Part shown: one piece after another, positions 9,667-18,440 of the stretch
Position numbering within the stretch: position 1 is the first letter of the stretch
How the letters are laid out: each line of letters opens with the position of its first letter
Assembly: GCF_902497855.1 (NCBI RefSeq)
Contig: NZ_CABVHU010000004.1
Location: 186,001-250,000 of the forward strand
Direction: 5' to 3'
Source: Pseudomonas fluorescens
Lineage (GTDB): Bacteria > Pseudomonadota > Gammaproteobacteria > Pseudomonadales > Pseudomonadaceae
DNA length: 64,000 nucleotides
Notes under the pieces: model-generated
What the model saw: only the letters and a program-made list of their open reading frames with translations
Databases searched by the model: none
What the model was told of the DNA's origin: nothing
Position numbers and translations under genes: made by a program

Positions 9667-9984
9667 TTACCGCCGCCCCAGCAACAATCCGACCACCAGG
9701 CCAAAACCGGCGGAGATGGCCACGGTCTGCCACGGATGGCCACCAATATAGGTCTGGGTGGCTTCGACCGCAGGCAGGGTCCGGTCGCGGACGCTGGTCA
9801 CCGAGTCCCGGGCCTGCTGGAGTTTCTGGGCGATTTGCCCACGAAGGGTATCCGCTTCCTCACCGACCAGTGAGGCACTGCTCTTGAGCAGTTTTTCCGA
9901 CTCTTCGATCAGAGCCTGCAGTTCGCTGAAGGCCTGATCCTTGATTTGATCTTCGGCGACTTGTGCGGCGGTTTTCCGGGCCAT
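9667..9984 (-). CDS. DUF883 (ElaB/YqjD-type) ribosome- or membrane-associated protein
   Basis: Small 105 aa inner-membrane protein of the ElaB/YqjD/YgaM family. A long amphipathic, coiled-coil-prone N-terminal part (about residues 5-75) is followed by the conserved HPWQTVAISAGFGLVVGLLLGRR-type C-terminal membrane anchor ending in RR. The start at 9984 (MARKTAAQ) is chosen because AAGGAG lies just upstream; a longer frame to 10020 lacks one. E. coli relatives are stress-induced, bind ribosomes and tether them to the membrane. That role is known for the family only. Confidence 0.85.
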   Translation of the reverse strand: MARKTAAQVAEDQIKDQAFSELQALIEESEKLLKSSASLVGEEADTLRGQIAQKLQQARDSVTSVRDRTLPAVEATQTYIGGHPWQTVAISAGFGLVVGLLLGRR

Positions 9985-10149
9985 TGAGGTACTCCTTGCA
10001 GATGAATGGACAGTGAACAATGGAGTCTGCGACCGTGGGAAAAGTTGCAGCGAATTTGCCTGCCGGCGTCATCCTGATGAAAAATCCGGCGCAGGAAATT
10101 TCTTTCTACAGTGTAAGATGTCGCCTATTTTACGCAGCAGGTATTCCCC

Positions 10150-10401
10150 ATGAGCTTCAATCTGGCCGACAGACCCCTCCCAGAGCGCGCTGCGCTTGAA
10201 GATGAGAAATCCCGTCTGTTCGAACTCTGGCAAAACAACCTCGGCAAATCCAAGGGCGAGGCGGCGCGGTTGTTTGGCGAACGGGCCAAGCGCAAAGGCA
10301 AATGGGCCGAGTGGGTGCGCGCCGAACTCGACGGCATGTCGCCGCCGGAATTCGCGAACATGGTGCGCAGTGAAGTCAATCGGCTGATGGCTGCCAAGTA
10401 A
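10150..10401 (+). CDS. Small conserved hypothetical protein (83 aa)
   Basis: I do not recognise a named family. The 83 aa product is charged and predicted helical, rich in Lys, Arg and Glu, with GKSKGEAARLFGERAKRKGKW in the middle and MSPPEFANMVRSEVNRL near the end. It has no signal peptide or membrane segment. The basic central helix could bind nucleic acid or ribosomes, but this is only a guess. The gene is monocistronic and convergent with the LysR gene at 10456. Confidence 0.7.
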   Translation: MSFNLADRPLPERAALEDEKSRLFELWQNNLGKSKGEAARLFGERAKRKGKWAEWVRAELDGMSPPEFANMVRSEVNRLMAAK

Positions 10402-10455
10402 CCTGACCCCGACGTACATCCCCACCTACGGGTTTTTTGTACAATCGCAACATTG

Positions 10456-11373
10456 TTATTGGGTGTGCGCAAAGCTCGTGACGATTGCTTCACGCACTTT
10501 CAATACCACCGGATCAAGCTGGGTGCTGGTGCGCCAGCCCAGTTCGATCGGGTAGCGCGGCAGGTCCAGCGGGCAGGGCAGCAGCGCCAGGCCGCTGAGC
10601 GCCGCGATGCTTTGGGCGGCGTGGGCTGGAATCGTCGCCACCGCCTGACTGCCCTTGAGCAAGTGCGGCAACGCCGCAAAGTGCGTGGTCGAGGCGCTCA
10701 CCCGTCGACTCAAGCCCAGCGCCGCCAACCCTTCATCGGTGATCCCGATAAAACCGCCGGACGACACCAGAATATGCTCGCGGGCGACGAACTCTTCCAG
10801 GCTGATGCTGTGCTGTCCCTCGGCCAGGCTCAGCGGATCGACCAGGCACTGGTAACTGCCTTCACCGAGCACCTGACGGCTGAGCAATCGTTCGGCAAAA
10901 CCGCCGGCGGTGATCGCCAGATCGATGCTGCGCTCCATCAACGCCTGGGCAACGATCTGACTGTGAGTCTGGCGGAAGATCAGCCGCAGCCCTGGTGCGC
11001 AGAGGGCGATTTCTTCGATCAATCTGCGCCCGTAGGCGATCTCGAAATCATCCGACAAGCCCAGTGTGACCGAGCGCCCGTCGTAGTGATCGGCGGCCGG
11101 ATCGACCATCGCCAGGCTTTGCCGGCATTTGTTCAGCGCGTCGCTGACTACCGGTTTCAATTGGTTGGCCTTGAGTGTCGGCGCCAGGCCGCGGCCGGTG
11201 CGCACGAACAATTGATCGCCATACAACTCGCGCAAACGGCGCAACGCGGCACTGACCGCCGATTGCGTCACGCCCAGCCGCAATGCGGCACGACTCGCAC
11301 TGGACTCCTCATGCAAGGCTTCAAAGACTTTAAGCAGATTGAGATCGACAGTGGCGATATTCATTGTGTTCAT
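10456..11373 (-). CDS. LysR-type regulator, divergent from nitrilase
   Basis: The 305 aa protein has a standard LysR layout: a winged helix-turn-helix at about residues 7-66 (SRAALRLGVTQSAVSAALRRL) and a co-inducer-binding domain from about residue 90 onward. It faces away from the nitrilase gene with only 84 bp between the two starts, the usual arrangement for a LysR protein controlling its neighbour. A perfect ATTCA-N4-TGAAT palindrome sits in that gap. The effector cannot be read from the sequence. Confidence 0.92.
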   Translation of the reverse strand: MNTMNIATVDLNLLKVFEALHEESSASRAALRLGVTQSAVSAALRRLRELYGDQLFVRTGRGLAPTLKANQLKPVVSDALNKCRQSLAMVDPAADHYDGRSVTLGLSDDFEIAYGRRLIEEIALCAPGLRLIFRQTHSQIVAQALMERSIDLAITAGGFAERLLSRQVLGEGSYQCLVDPLSLAEGQHSISLEEFVAREHILVSSGGFIGITDEGLAALGLSRRVSASTTHFAALPHLLKGSQAVATIPAHAAQSIAALSGLALLPCPLDLPRYPIELGWRTSTQLDPVVLKVREAIVTSFAHTQ

Positions 11374-11376
11374 ATC

Positions 11377-11390
11377 ATTCAGCAGTGAAT
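11377..11390. promoter_or_regulatory. Candidate LysR operator (ATTCA-N4-TGAAT)
   Basis: A perfect interrupted palindrome, ATTCAGCAGTGAAT, lies 3 bp upstream of the LysR start and within the shared LysR/nitrilase promoter region. LysR sites are short interrupted palindromes, so this is a reasonable autoregulatory site, but it is short enough to arise by chance. Confidence 0.25.
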
Positions 11391-11457
11391 CGGTCTTTAT
11401 TCATGATCCAGTGACGGCCGAGAATGAGCAACACCTCATTACCTTTCGGAGACTGCC

Positions 11458-12381
11458 ATGCCCAAGTCAATTGTTGCTGCGCTGCAAATCGGCGCCTTGC
11501 CGGGCGGCAAGGCCGAGACCCTGGAACAAATACTGTCGTATGAAAACGCCATTGTTGAATCCGGCGCCACGCTGGTGGTCATGCCCGAAGCGCTGCTCGG
11601 CGGTTACCCCAAGGGCGAGGGTTTCGGCACCCAACTGGGTTATCGACTGCCGGAAGGCCGTGAAGCCTTTGCCCGGTATTTCGCCAACGCCATCGACGTG
11701 CCCGGTGTGGAAACCGAGGCGTTGGCTGGCTTGTCGGCGCGCACCGGGGCCAACCTGGTGATCGGTGTCATCGAACGCGCCGGCAGCACCTTGTATTGCA
11801 CCGCGTTGTACTTCGATCCGCAGGCCGGGCTGGTGGCCAGACACCGCAAGTTGATGCCGACCGGTACCGAACGGCTGATCTGGGGCAAGGGCGATGGTTC
11901 GACCTTGCCCGTGATCGACAGTCAGGTCGGGCGGATCGGTGCGCTGGTGTGCTGGGAAAACATGATGCCGTTGTTGCGCACCGCGATGTACGCCAAGGGC
12001 GTGGAGGTCTGGTGCGCGCCAACGGTGGATGAGCGGGAGATGTGGCAAGTGAGCATGCGCCACATCGCCCACGAAGGACGTTGCTTCGTGGTCAGCGCCT
12101 GCCAGGTCCAGGACTCACCGCAGGCCTTGGGCGTGGACATCGCCAATTGGCCGGCGGACCGGCCGCTGATTGCCGGCGGCAGTGTAATCGTCGGGCCGAT
12201 GGGCGACATTCTGGCTGGACCTCTGCGCGGCGGGCCCGGATTGTTGACCGCCGAGATCGACACTGACGAGCTGGCTCGTGCGCGCTATGACTTCGACGTG
12301 GTCGGACACTACGCGCGTCCGGACGTGTTTGAACTGACGGTGGACGAGCGCGCCAAGCCCGGCGTCCGCTTCATCGCATAA
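11458..12381 (+). CDS. Nitrilase-family carbon-nitrogen hydrolase
   Basis: Hydrolyses a nitrile to the acid and ammonia, or a related C-N bond. The catalytic triad is visible in its normal order: Glu44 in [10 protein letters not shown], Lys131 in HRKLMPT and Cys165 in [18 protein letters not shown] is typical of true nitrilases rather than amidases. At 307 aa it is shorter than many arylacetonitrilases (about 330-350 aa). The start at 11458 follows a CGGAG site. The divergent LysR gene probably regulates it. The substrate is unknown. Confidence 0.92.
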   Translation: MPKSIVAALQIGALPGGKAETLEQILSYENAIVESGATLVVMPEALLGGYPKGEGFGTQLGYRLPEGREAFARYFANAIDVPGVETEALAGLSARTGANLVIGVIERAGSTLYCTALYFDPQAGLVARHRKLMPTGTERLIWGKGDGSTLPVIDSQVGRIGALVCWENMMPLLRTAMYAKGVEVWCAPTVDEREMWQVSMRHIAHEGRCFVVSACQVQDSPQALGVDIANWPADRPLIAGGSVIVGPMGDILAGPLRGGPGLLTAEIDTDELARARYDFDVVGHYARPDVFELTVDERAKPGVRFIA

Positions 12382-12402
12382 CACCCACGGTGAAGTGAGG
12401 GT

Positions 12403-12945
12403 TCAGCGCTGTTGACGCCACTCCTCGCGGGTGATTTCCCAGATTTCTCTCGGTAATCGCCCGCTGACGAAGTCGCCCTCGTCGGTGCCGATCAAGCGCA
12501 TGCCCGTGCGCTGCGAGAGTTTGCGCGAGCCGATGTTCGGCACCGCTTTCGGAACATGCAGCACTGACCGACCGAGCGTCTCGAACCAGTAGTCGGTCGC
12601 GGCGGCACTGGCTTCGCTCATCAAGCCCTGGCCTTGCCATAGCGGTGCGAGCCAGAAGCCGCGGTTGTTGTCCTGCTCATTCATCAGGCTGATAGTGCCG
12701 ATCAGTCGCCCGGGTGCCGACTTCAAACGGATCGACCAGTGCCATTCCTCGCCGCGGGCCATCGCTGGCAGGGCGCTATCGCGCAGATAAGTCAGCGCAC
12801 CGTCGGCGGGATAGGGCCAGGGCACCAAGGCGTTGAGATAGCGCACCACTTCCCAGTGCGGGAACTGTTGCTGGATCGCCTCGGCATCGGCCAGCTCCAG
12901 CGGGCGCAGGATCAGGCGTTCGGTGTAGAGCGTGGGAATGTCCAT
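12403..12945 (-). CDS. GNAT acetyltransferase (RimJ/RimL type)
   Basis: The 180 aa protein has the RimJ/RimL pattern: N-terminal LYTERLILRPLELADAEAI, a central strand with GRLIGTISLM and the acetyl-CoA loop region GFWLAPLWQGQGLMSEA. It transfers acetyl from acetyl-CoA to an amine, often a protein N-terminus or a small molecule. The start at 12945 is supported by AAGGAGG. It is convergent with the nitrilase gene. Confidence 0.88.
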   Translation of the reverse strand: MDIPTLYTERLILRPLELADAEAIQQQFPHWEVVRYLNALVPWPYPADGALTYLRDSALPAMARGEEWHWSIRLKSAPGRLIGTISLMNEQDNNRGFWLAPLWQGQGLMSEASAAATDYWFETLGRSVLHVPKAVPNIGSRKLSQRTGMRLIGTDEGDFVSGRLPREIWEITREEWRQQR

Positions 12946-12996
12946 GGGTGCTGCCTCCTTGTCTGTCCCTATTGAACGTTATCGCCAGCGCCGGAT

Positions 12997-13476
12997 TTAG
13001 CGGGGTGTGGCATTCGGCCCCGACAGGCTGAGCTTGCCAGTGTCGACAAAGCGCAGGGTACCGAACAAGCCGCCAGCCAGTTTGCCGCGCAGCACGTAAG
13101 GCACGTTGTTCAGCGTCTGCGTCTGGCTCAGGCCCAGGCCCAATGTCTGGCGCAATACCGAGAACGCCGAAACGCTCACCGGCACGGTCAGTACAGTGTC
13201 GGAAAAGCGCGCGATCGTGCCCGACTGATCACTGACGCCCGAGGCCAGTGGCTGGCCATTGACCTCCAGGTCCAGGGCTACGCCGTTGTAGTTGATCGCG
13301 GTTTCATTGGGATTTTGCACGCGTATCTTCACGGCAAAACGCACTTCCATGTCCTGGCTCGGCAGCGGCTCGAAGCTGACCACGTTGATGTTCAGCGGAT
13401 CGCGATTGGGCAGCAGGGCACAGGCGCTCAGGGAGAGCAACAGCAACGGGAGGCATAAAGCGAGGAGTCTGCGCAT
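12997..13476 (-). CDS. LEA type 2 (WHy-domain) lipoprotein
   Basis: The 159 aa protein has a lipoprotein signal peptide with lipobox LSAC (Cys19) followed by one WHy/LEA-2 beta-sandwich domain. Family features include the RVQNPNETAINYNGVALDLEVNGQPLA-type core (Asn-Pro-Asn at about residues 55-57). In bacteria such proteins are envelope lipoproteins linked to desiccation or stress, with unknown ligands. It stands alone between the acetyltransferase and the permease gene. Confidence 0.87.
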   Translation of the reverse strand: MRRLLALCLPLLLLSLSACALLPNRDPLNINVVSFEPLPSQDMEVRFAVKIRVQNPNETAINYNGVALDLEVNGQPLASGVSDQSGTIARFSDTVLTVPVSVSAFSVLRQTLGLGLSQTQTLNNVPYVLRGKLAGGLFGTLRFVDTGKLSLSGPNATPR

Positions 13477-13588
13477 GAACGGGCTCTCGACAGAAAAAGG
13501 GATCGAACCACCGATGGCTCGATCCTGAACTCAATTGGGCGGTTCACCTGTGCGACCACGTTCACTGTGAGGGGTTCGCCGCAGCCTG

Positions 13589-15040
13589 TCACTTGTTGAT
13601 GCGCAATGTGCCTTCGGCAAGCGCCGGCGGATTTTCCATGACTTGCAGGATCGAGGCTTCCGGATCGAAATCATCCTCTTCCAGCTCGATGAATTCTTCG
13701 GGCAGGAACACATTGAGCATGATCGCGCACAGCGCCCCGACGGTGATCGGCGATTCGAATATGTTGTGCAGCGCCTTCGGCAATTCACGCAGCACTTCCG
13801 GCACGGCCGCCACCCCCAGGCCCATGCCCAGCGAAATCGAAACGATCAGCATGTTGCGCCGATGCAGGCCGGCTTCGGCGAGGATCTTGATTCCGGCCAC
13901 CGCCACGGTGCCGAACATCACCAGTTCGGCACCGCCGAGCACGGGTTTGGGCATCAGTTGCAGGACCGCGCCTATCATCGGGAACAACCCCAGCACCACC
14001 AACAGGCCGGCAATGAAAAAAGCCACGTAGCGGCTGGCGACGCCGGTGAGCTGGATCACCCCGTTGTTCTGGGCGAAGGTCACCATCGGCATGCTGTTGA
14101 ACACCGCCGCCATGGCCGAGTTGAGACCGTCGGCGAGCAGGCCGGACTTGATCCGGCGGATGTAGATCGGGCCTCTGACCGGCTGCCGGGAAATCATCGA
14201 GTTGGCGGTCAGGTCGCCGGCAGCTTCCAGCGGCGACACCAGGAAAATCACCGCCACCGGCACGAACGCCACCCAGTCGAAGGAGAAGCCGTATTTGAAC
14301 GGCACCGGTACGCTCATCAGCGGCACGTCGGGCAGGCTGGCGAAATTGACGTCACCCAGCAGCCAGGCCACGGCATAGCCGAGGGTCAAGCCGATGACAA
14401 TCGCACCGAGGCGCAAAAACGGCACATCGACGCGGTTCAACACGACAATGGTCCCGAGGACCAATGCCGCCAATCCCAGGTGGCTGGCCGCGCCGAGATC
14501 CACCGCGCCGAAACCGCCGGCGATGTCGGTCATGGCGACCTTGATCAGCGACAGGCCCATGAGGGTGATGATGGTCCCGGTTACCACCGGGGTGATGAGC
14601 ATGCGCAGTTTGCCGATGAACTGGCTCAATACGACTTCGATGAACGCCGCGAAAAAGCACACGCCAAAGATCGTCGAGAGAATTTCATCGGGGCCACCGC
14701 CCCGGGCCTTGACCATGAACCCGGCGCTGAGAATCACGCTGATGAACGAGAAGCTGGTGCCTTGCAGGCACAGCAGCCCGGAACCGACCGGCCCGAAGCG
14801 CCGCGCCTGGACGAAAGTGCCCAGGCCCGAGACGAACAGCGCCATGCTGATCAGGTACGGCACTTCGCTTTGCAGGCCCAGGGCGCTGCCCATGATCAGG
14901 GTGGGGGTGATGATGCCGACGAAACTCGCCAGTACATGTTGCAGGGCGGCGAAGACCGTGGCGGTCAGGTGCGGGCGGTCGTCGAGGCCGTAGATCAGGT
15001 CGTTGTGGCGCGGGGCAGGGGCTTTTTCAGAGGCGGTCAT
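13589..15040 (-). CDS. NCS2-family xanthine/uracil permease
   Basis: Inner-membrane nucleobase:cation symporter of 483 aa. The N-terminus carries GLDDRPHLTATVFAALQHVL, where the conserved Gln-His of NCS2 transmembrane helix 1 is seen, and hydrophobic segments continue through the protein as expected for a 14-helix fold. NMPVVTFAQNNGVIQLTG-type helix 10 has the conserved Q-N-N-G. This helix and the Q-G-T-S in the third helix suggest a purine (xanthine or urate) transporter. A charged tail ends the protein. No purine-catabolic gene is nearby. Confidence 0.9.
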   Translation of the reverse strand: MTASEKAPAPRHNDLIYGLDDRPHLTATVFAALQHVLASFVGIITPTLIMGSALGLQSEVPYLISMALFVSGLGTFVQARRFGPVGSGLLCLQGTSFSFISVILSAGFMVKARGGGPDEILSTIFGVCFFAAFIEVVLSQFIGKLRMLITPVVTGTIITLMGLSLIKVAMTDIAGGFGAVDLGAASHLGLAALVLGTIVVLNRVDVPFLRLGAIVIGLTLGYAVAWLLGDVNFASLPDVPLMSVPVPFKYGFSFDWVAFVPVAVIFLVSPLEAAGDLTANSMISRQPVRGPIYIRRIKSGLLADGLNSAMAAVFNSMPMVTFAQNNGVIQLTGVASRYVAFFIAGLLVVLGLFPMIGAVLQLMPKPVLGGAELVMFGTVAVAGIKILAEAGLHRRNMLIVSISLGMGLGVAAVPEVLRELPKALHNIFESPITVGALCAIMLNVFLPEEFIELEEDDFDPEASILQVMENPPALAEGTLRINK

Positions 15041-15142
15041 GTGGTGTGCGTGCCAGAAAGGCGGGCCGGGTCAAAAATGGAGGCGCAGGATGCCAGAAAG
15101 ACCATTTAGTGGCGAGCGATGAGTCCGATGCCCAGGCACAAT

Positions 15143-15240
15143 CCCCTGTAGGAGCTGGCTTGCCAGCGAAGAGGCCGGCACATCCAACATTGATATCGAC
15201 TGACACGCCGCTATCGCGAGCAAGCCCGCTCCCACAGGGG
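15143..15240. repeat. REPIN between permease and LysR genes
   Basis: The left arm CCTGTAGGAGCTGGCTTGCC and the right arm GCGAGCAAGCCCGCTCCCAC are inverted about 50 bp apart. The two arms belong to different REP subtypes, so this is an imperfect pair. Confidence 0.8.
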
Positions 15241-15255
15241 GCCAGCGCTGTTTCC

Positions 15256-16152
15256 TCAGGCAAACGCCGCGAGCAAATCCTCCTCAAACGCCTTCTGCGC
15301 ATCCCCCGGTACCTGCGCGCGATGGCGGGCCAGATGAAACGCCACCTCGAAACTCATGTCGCCACGGCGCACGCTCCTGAGCAAGCCCTTGTCCTCCCAG
15401 CTCCTGGCGAAGTGACTGGGCAGATACCCCACATGCTTGCCAGAGAGAATGAAGGCGAGGGTACCTTCGACCTGCTCCGAGCGCGCCGAACATAGCTTGC
15501 CCTGGAAAGGTTCGTCGCTGCGCAGGAAGCGGTAAGGGTGATCGACCGGGTCGCAGGCCTGGAGTGCCTGATCGTCCGGCGCATCATCCGTGAACAGCGG
15601 ATGGCCGGGGGCGCAATACAAGTGTTGGGTTTCGGTGAACAGTTCGCGGTAGTCAAACGCGCTTTGCACCTGGGAGAAATAGCCGATCGCGAGGTCCAGC
15701 CGCTGTTGCAACAGCAAGCGCTCCATTTCGCCGGGCATCGCGCTGATCAATTCGATGCGTACCGATTCGTCCCGCTCGCGAAAGCGCCGGATGGCCCCGG
15801 CTACCCGCTGCAGCACCGATTGATCGAGCGCCTCGGACAGCCCCAGCCGTACTTCGCCGATCAGTCGACCCGCCACGCCGTTGGATTGATGGCGGAATGC
15901 TTCGATGGATTCGAACAACCCTCTTGTCGCCGTCAGCAGTCGTTCGCCCTTGGGCGTGACCTTGAATCCGCCCTTGCCGCGACTGCACAACCGATAGCCG
16001 AGCCGGGTTTCAAGCTTGGCCATTTGCTGGCTGATGCTCGACTGGCTCAAACCCAATTCACCCTGGGCCGCGCTGAAGCCGCCGCATTCGACCACGCTGA
16101 CGAACAGCCGTAGCAGGTGCAGATCGAGATCGTGCAGTTGGCCGAGCATCAA
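15256..16152 (-). CDS. LysR-type regulator, divergent from polyamine-binding protein gene
   Basis: The 298 aa LysR protein has its helix-turn-helix at about residues 22-45 (SAAQGELGLSQSSISQQMAKL) and a substrate-binding domain from about residue 95. It starts 98 bp from the divergent gene for a polyamine-type binding protein that precedes agmatinase, so it probably controls these two genes. The intergenic DNA between them is AT-rich (ACAATCTTTATATTTTTCC). The ligand could be agmatine or a polyamine; this is inferred from context. Confidence 0.92.
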   Translation of the reverse strand: MMLGQLHDLDLHLLRLFVSVVECGGFSAAQGELGLSQSSISQQMAKLETRLGYRLCSRGKGGFKVTPKGERLLTATRGLFESIEAFRHQSNGVAGRLIGEVRLGLSEALDQSVLQRVAGAIRRFRERDESVRIELISAMPGEMERLLLQQRLDLAIGYFSQVQSAFDYRELFTETQHLYCAPGHPLFTDDAPDDQALQACDPVDHPYRFLRSDEPFQGKLCSARSEQVEGTLAFILSGKHVGYLPSHFARSWEDKGLLRSVRRGDMSFEVAFHLARHRAQVPGDAQKAFEEDLLAAFA

Positions 16153-16250
16153 ACATTACTCCGGGATAAAGTCAGGTTAACAATCTTTATATTTTTCCAA
16201 TGTATCCGACGCGGCATCCTGCAACCACTTCTTCCGGTCAGGTGTTCGTC

Positions 16251-17342
16251 ATGGCTCCTCTATTAAGGCTGTGTTTACCGGCGCTGTTCCTCGCCATGGC
16301 CGTCCCGTTGCAGGCCGGGGACAAGGTCGTCAATCTGTACAGTTGGGCCGATTACGTGGCGCCGGAGACGCTGCAGCGGTTCGAGCAGGAAACCGGAATC
16401 CACGTGCGTTACGACACCTTCGATTCTTCCGAAGTCCTGGAAACGAAATTGCTCACCGGTGGCAGCGGATATGACGTGGTGGTGCCTTCGTCGAGTGTGC
16501 TGGCCCGTGGGCTGGCGGCCGGTGCGCTGAGGGAAATTCCCCACGAGGGCCTCAAGGGCTACGCCAATCTCGACCCGGACTTGCTGGAGAAACTCGCCGC
16601 CGTCGATCCCGGCAACCGTTATGGCGTGCCCTACACCTGGGGCACCCTGGGTCTGGGGATGAATGTCGAAGCGGTGAAACAACGCTTGCCGAATGTGCCG
16701 CTCGACAGCCTCGATCTGCTGTTCAAACCTGAGTACGCCAGCAAACTCAAGGATTGCGGCATTGCCATTCTCGATTCGCCCCAGGAAGTGTTTGGCCTGG
16801 CGTTGCATTACCTGGGTAAAGACCCCTACAGCACCGACAAGGCCGATCTGTCGGCCGCCGAGGCGTTGTTGCATCAGCTGCAGCCCAATGTGCTGTACGT
16901 CGCCACCGGTCGGCAGATCAGCGATCTGGCCAATGGCAGCGTCTGCCTGGCGTTGACCTACAACGGTGACGCCAGCATGGCCGCCGATCAGGCGCGCAAG
17001 GCCAGCAAACCGTTCGAGGTGGCGTACCGGATTCCGCAGGAGGGCACGCTGGTCTGGCAGGACAACCTGGCGATTCCCAAGGATGCGCCTCACCCCGAAG
17101 CCGCCCGTGCCTTTATCGAATTCATGTTGCGTCCGGAATCCGTCGCGGCGCTGACCAATACGCTGTTCTTCGCCACGGCGAACCAGGCGGCAACCCCGCT
17201 GGTGGATGAGGCGGTGCGCAGCGATCCGGATATTTACCCACTGGCCGACGTGCGACAACGGCTGTACGCGGACCGCAGCATGAGCCTCAAGGACATGCGC
17301 CAGCGCACTCGCCTGTGGACCACTTTCCGTAGCCGCCAATAA
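16251..17342 (+). CDS. Polyamine/spermidine-type ABC substrate-binding protein
   Basis: Periplasmic binding protein of the PotD/PotF family. I choose the start at 16251 because it begins a clean signal peptide ending near LQAGDK; a longer frame from 16200 adds 17 polar residues. The mature part opens with VVNLYSWADYVAPETLQRFEQETG, the PotF hallmark, then YDVVVPSSSVLARGL and VPYTWGTLGLGMN. It lies 13 bp upstream of agmatinase. No permease or ATPase gene is present, so it must share another transporter or act as a sensor. Confidence 0.9.
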   Translation: MAPLLRLCLPALFLAMAVPLQAGDKVVNLYSWADYVAPETLQRFEQETGIHVRYDTFDSSEVLETKLLTGGSGYDVVVPSSSVLARGLAAGALREIPHEGLKGYANLDPDLLEKLAAVDPGNRYGVPYTWGTLGLGMNVEAVKQRLPNVPLDSLDLLFKPEYASKLKDCGIAILDSPQEVFGLALHYLGKDPYSTDKADLSAAEALLHQLQPNVLYVATGRQISDLANGSVCLALTYNGDASMAADQARKASKPFEVAYRIPQEGTLVWQDNLAIPKDAPHPEAARAFIEFMLRPESVAALTNTLFFATANQAATPLVDEAVRSDPDIYPLADVRQRLYADRSMSLKDMRQRTRLWTTFRSRQ

Positions 17343-17355
17343 TAAGGAGCCTTCA

Positions 17356-18315
17356 ATGGACGTCCCTGTGCAGAACGATCAAGCCCTCACCCGTGACAGC
17401 CTTTACGGAACAGCCGCCGAAAGTACCTACGCCGGCATCACCAGTTTCATGCGTCGTCGCTACAGCCGCGACTTGCGCGGCGTCGACGTGGCGGTCAGCG
17501 GGGTGCCGTTCGACACGGCCACCAGCAACCGCCCCGGCGCACGTTTCGGACCGCGGGGCATTCGCGCTGCATCCACCGGGATTGCCTGGGAGCGCCACTG
17601 GCCATGGACGTTCGATCCGTTCGACCATCTGGCGGTGGTCGACTACGGTGATTGCGCCTTCGATTACGGCACGCCGCAGTCGGTGCCGGAAAGCATCGAG
17701 GCCCATGCCGAGCACATCCTCAACGCCGGCAGCGCGATGCTGACCTTTGGTGGCGATCATTTCATCACCTATCCGCTGCTCAAGGCCCATGCCCGCAAAC
17801 ATGGTGCGTTGTCGCTGATCCACTTCGATGCCCACAGCGATACCTGGCCGGACGAGGGCGGCAAGCGCGTCGATCACGGCACTATGTTCTGGCACGCAGC
17901 CAGGGAAGGCCTGGTCGATCCGTTGCGCTCGGTGCAGATCGGTTTGCGCACCACCAATGACGATCATCAGGGCTTCGCGGTACTGGATGCGCGACAAGTG
18001 CATCGGCGCGGGGTTGATGCGATTGTCGAGGCGATTCGGGCGCGGGTCGGGGATAACCCGGTGTACCTGACGTTCGACATCGACTGCCTCGACCCGGCTT
18101 TTGCCCCGGGTACGGGGACGCCGGTATGTGGCGGCTTGAGCACGGTGCAGGCGCTGGAAATCCTCGGCGGCCTGCGCGGGATCAATCTGGTGGGCATGGA
18201 CGTGGTGGAAGTGGCGCCGGCGTACGACAGTGCGGATATCACGTCATTGGCGGCGGCGACCCTGGCGATGGAAATGCTGTGCCTCTATGCGGCCAGGCAC
18301 AAGGTCGACAGGTAA
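17356..18315 (+). CDS. speB: Agmatinase (ureohydrolase)
   Basis: Hydrolyses agmatine to putrescine and urea with a binuclear manganese centre. The 319 aa protein shows all ureohydrolase signatures: GGDHFIT (132-138), HFDAHSDTW (157-165) and DIDCLDPAFAPGTGTP from residue 241, supplying the His and Asp metal ligands. The sequence follows E. coli SpeB more closely than Pseudomonas guanidinobutyrase GbuA, as I remember them. It forms an operon with the binding protein 13 bp upstream. A related guanidino substrate remains possible. Confidence 0.9.
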   Translation: MDVPVQNDQALTRDSLYGTAAESTYAGITSFMRRRYSRDLRGVDVAVSGVPFDTATSNRPGARFGPRGIRAASTGIAWERHWPWTFDPFDHLAVVDYGDCAFDYGTPQSVPESIEAHAEHILNAGSAMLTFGGDHFITYPLLKAHARKHGALSLIHFDAHSDTWPDEGGKRVDHGTMFWHAAREGLVDPLRSVQIGLRTTNDDHQGFAVLDARQVHRRGVDAIVEAIRARVGDNPVYLTFDIDCLDPAFAPGTGTPVCGGLSTVQALEILGGLRGINLVGMDVVEVAPAYDSADITSLAAATLAMEMLCLYAARHKVDR

Positions 18316-18325
18316 AACACAACCC

Positions 18326-18410
18326 CCCTGTAGGAGCTGGCTTGCCAGCGAAGGCGGCACATTCAACACACATGCTGACTGACCCACCGCTTTCGCGAGC
18401 AAGCTCGCAC
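18326..18410. repeat. REPIN after agmatinase gene
   Basis: The left arm CCTGTAGGAGCTGGCTTGCC and the inverted right arm TCGCGAGCAAGCTCGC lie between two convergent genes. The right arm is degraded after GCTCGC (ACACATG instead of TCCTACA). Confidence 0.8.
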
Positions 18411-18440
18411 ACATGTTGATCTCCCACCTGTTGATCCGTA

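Noticed and set aside
13643..15109. Plus-strand open frame (488 aa) opposite the nucleobase permease gene
   Set aside because: Its product is an improbable His/Gln/Arg/Asp-rich polypeptide, the usual antisense of a hydrophobic membrane protein.
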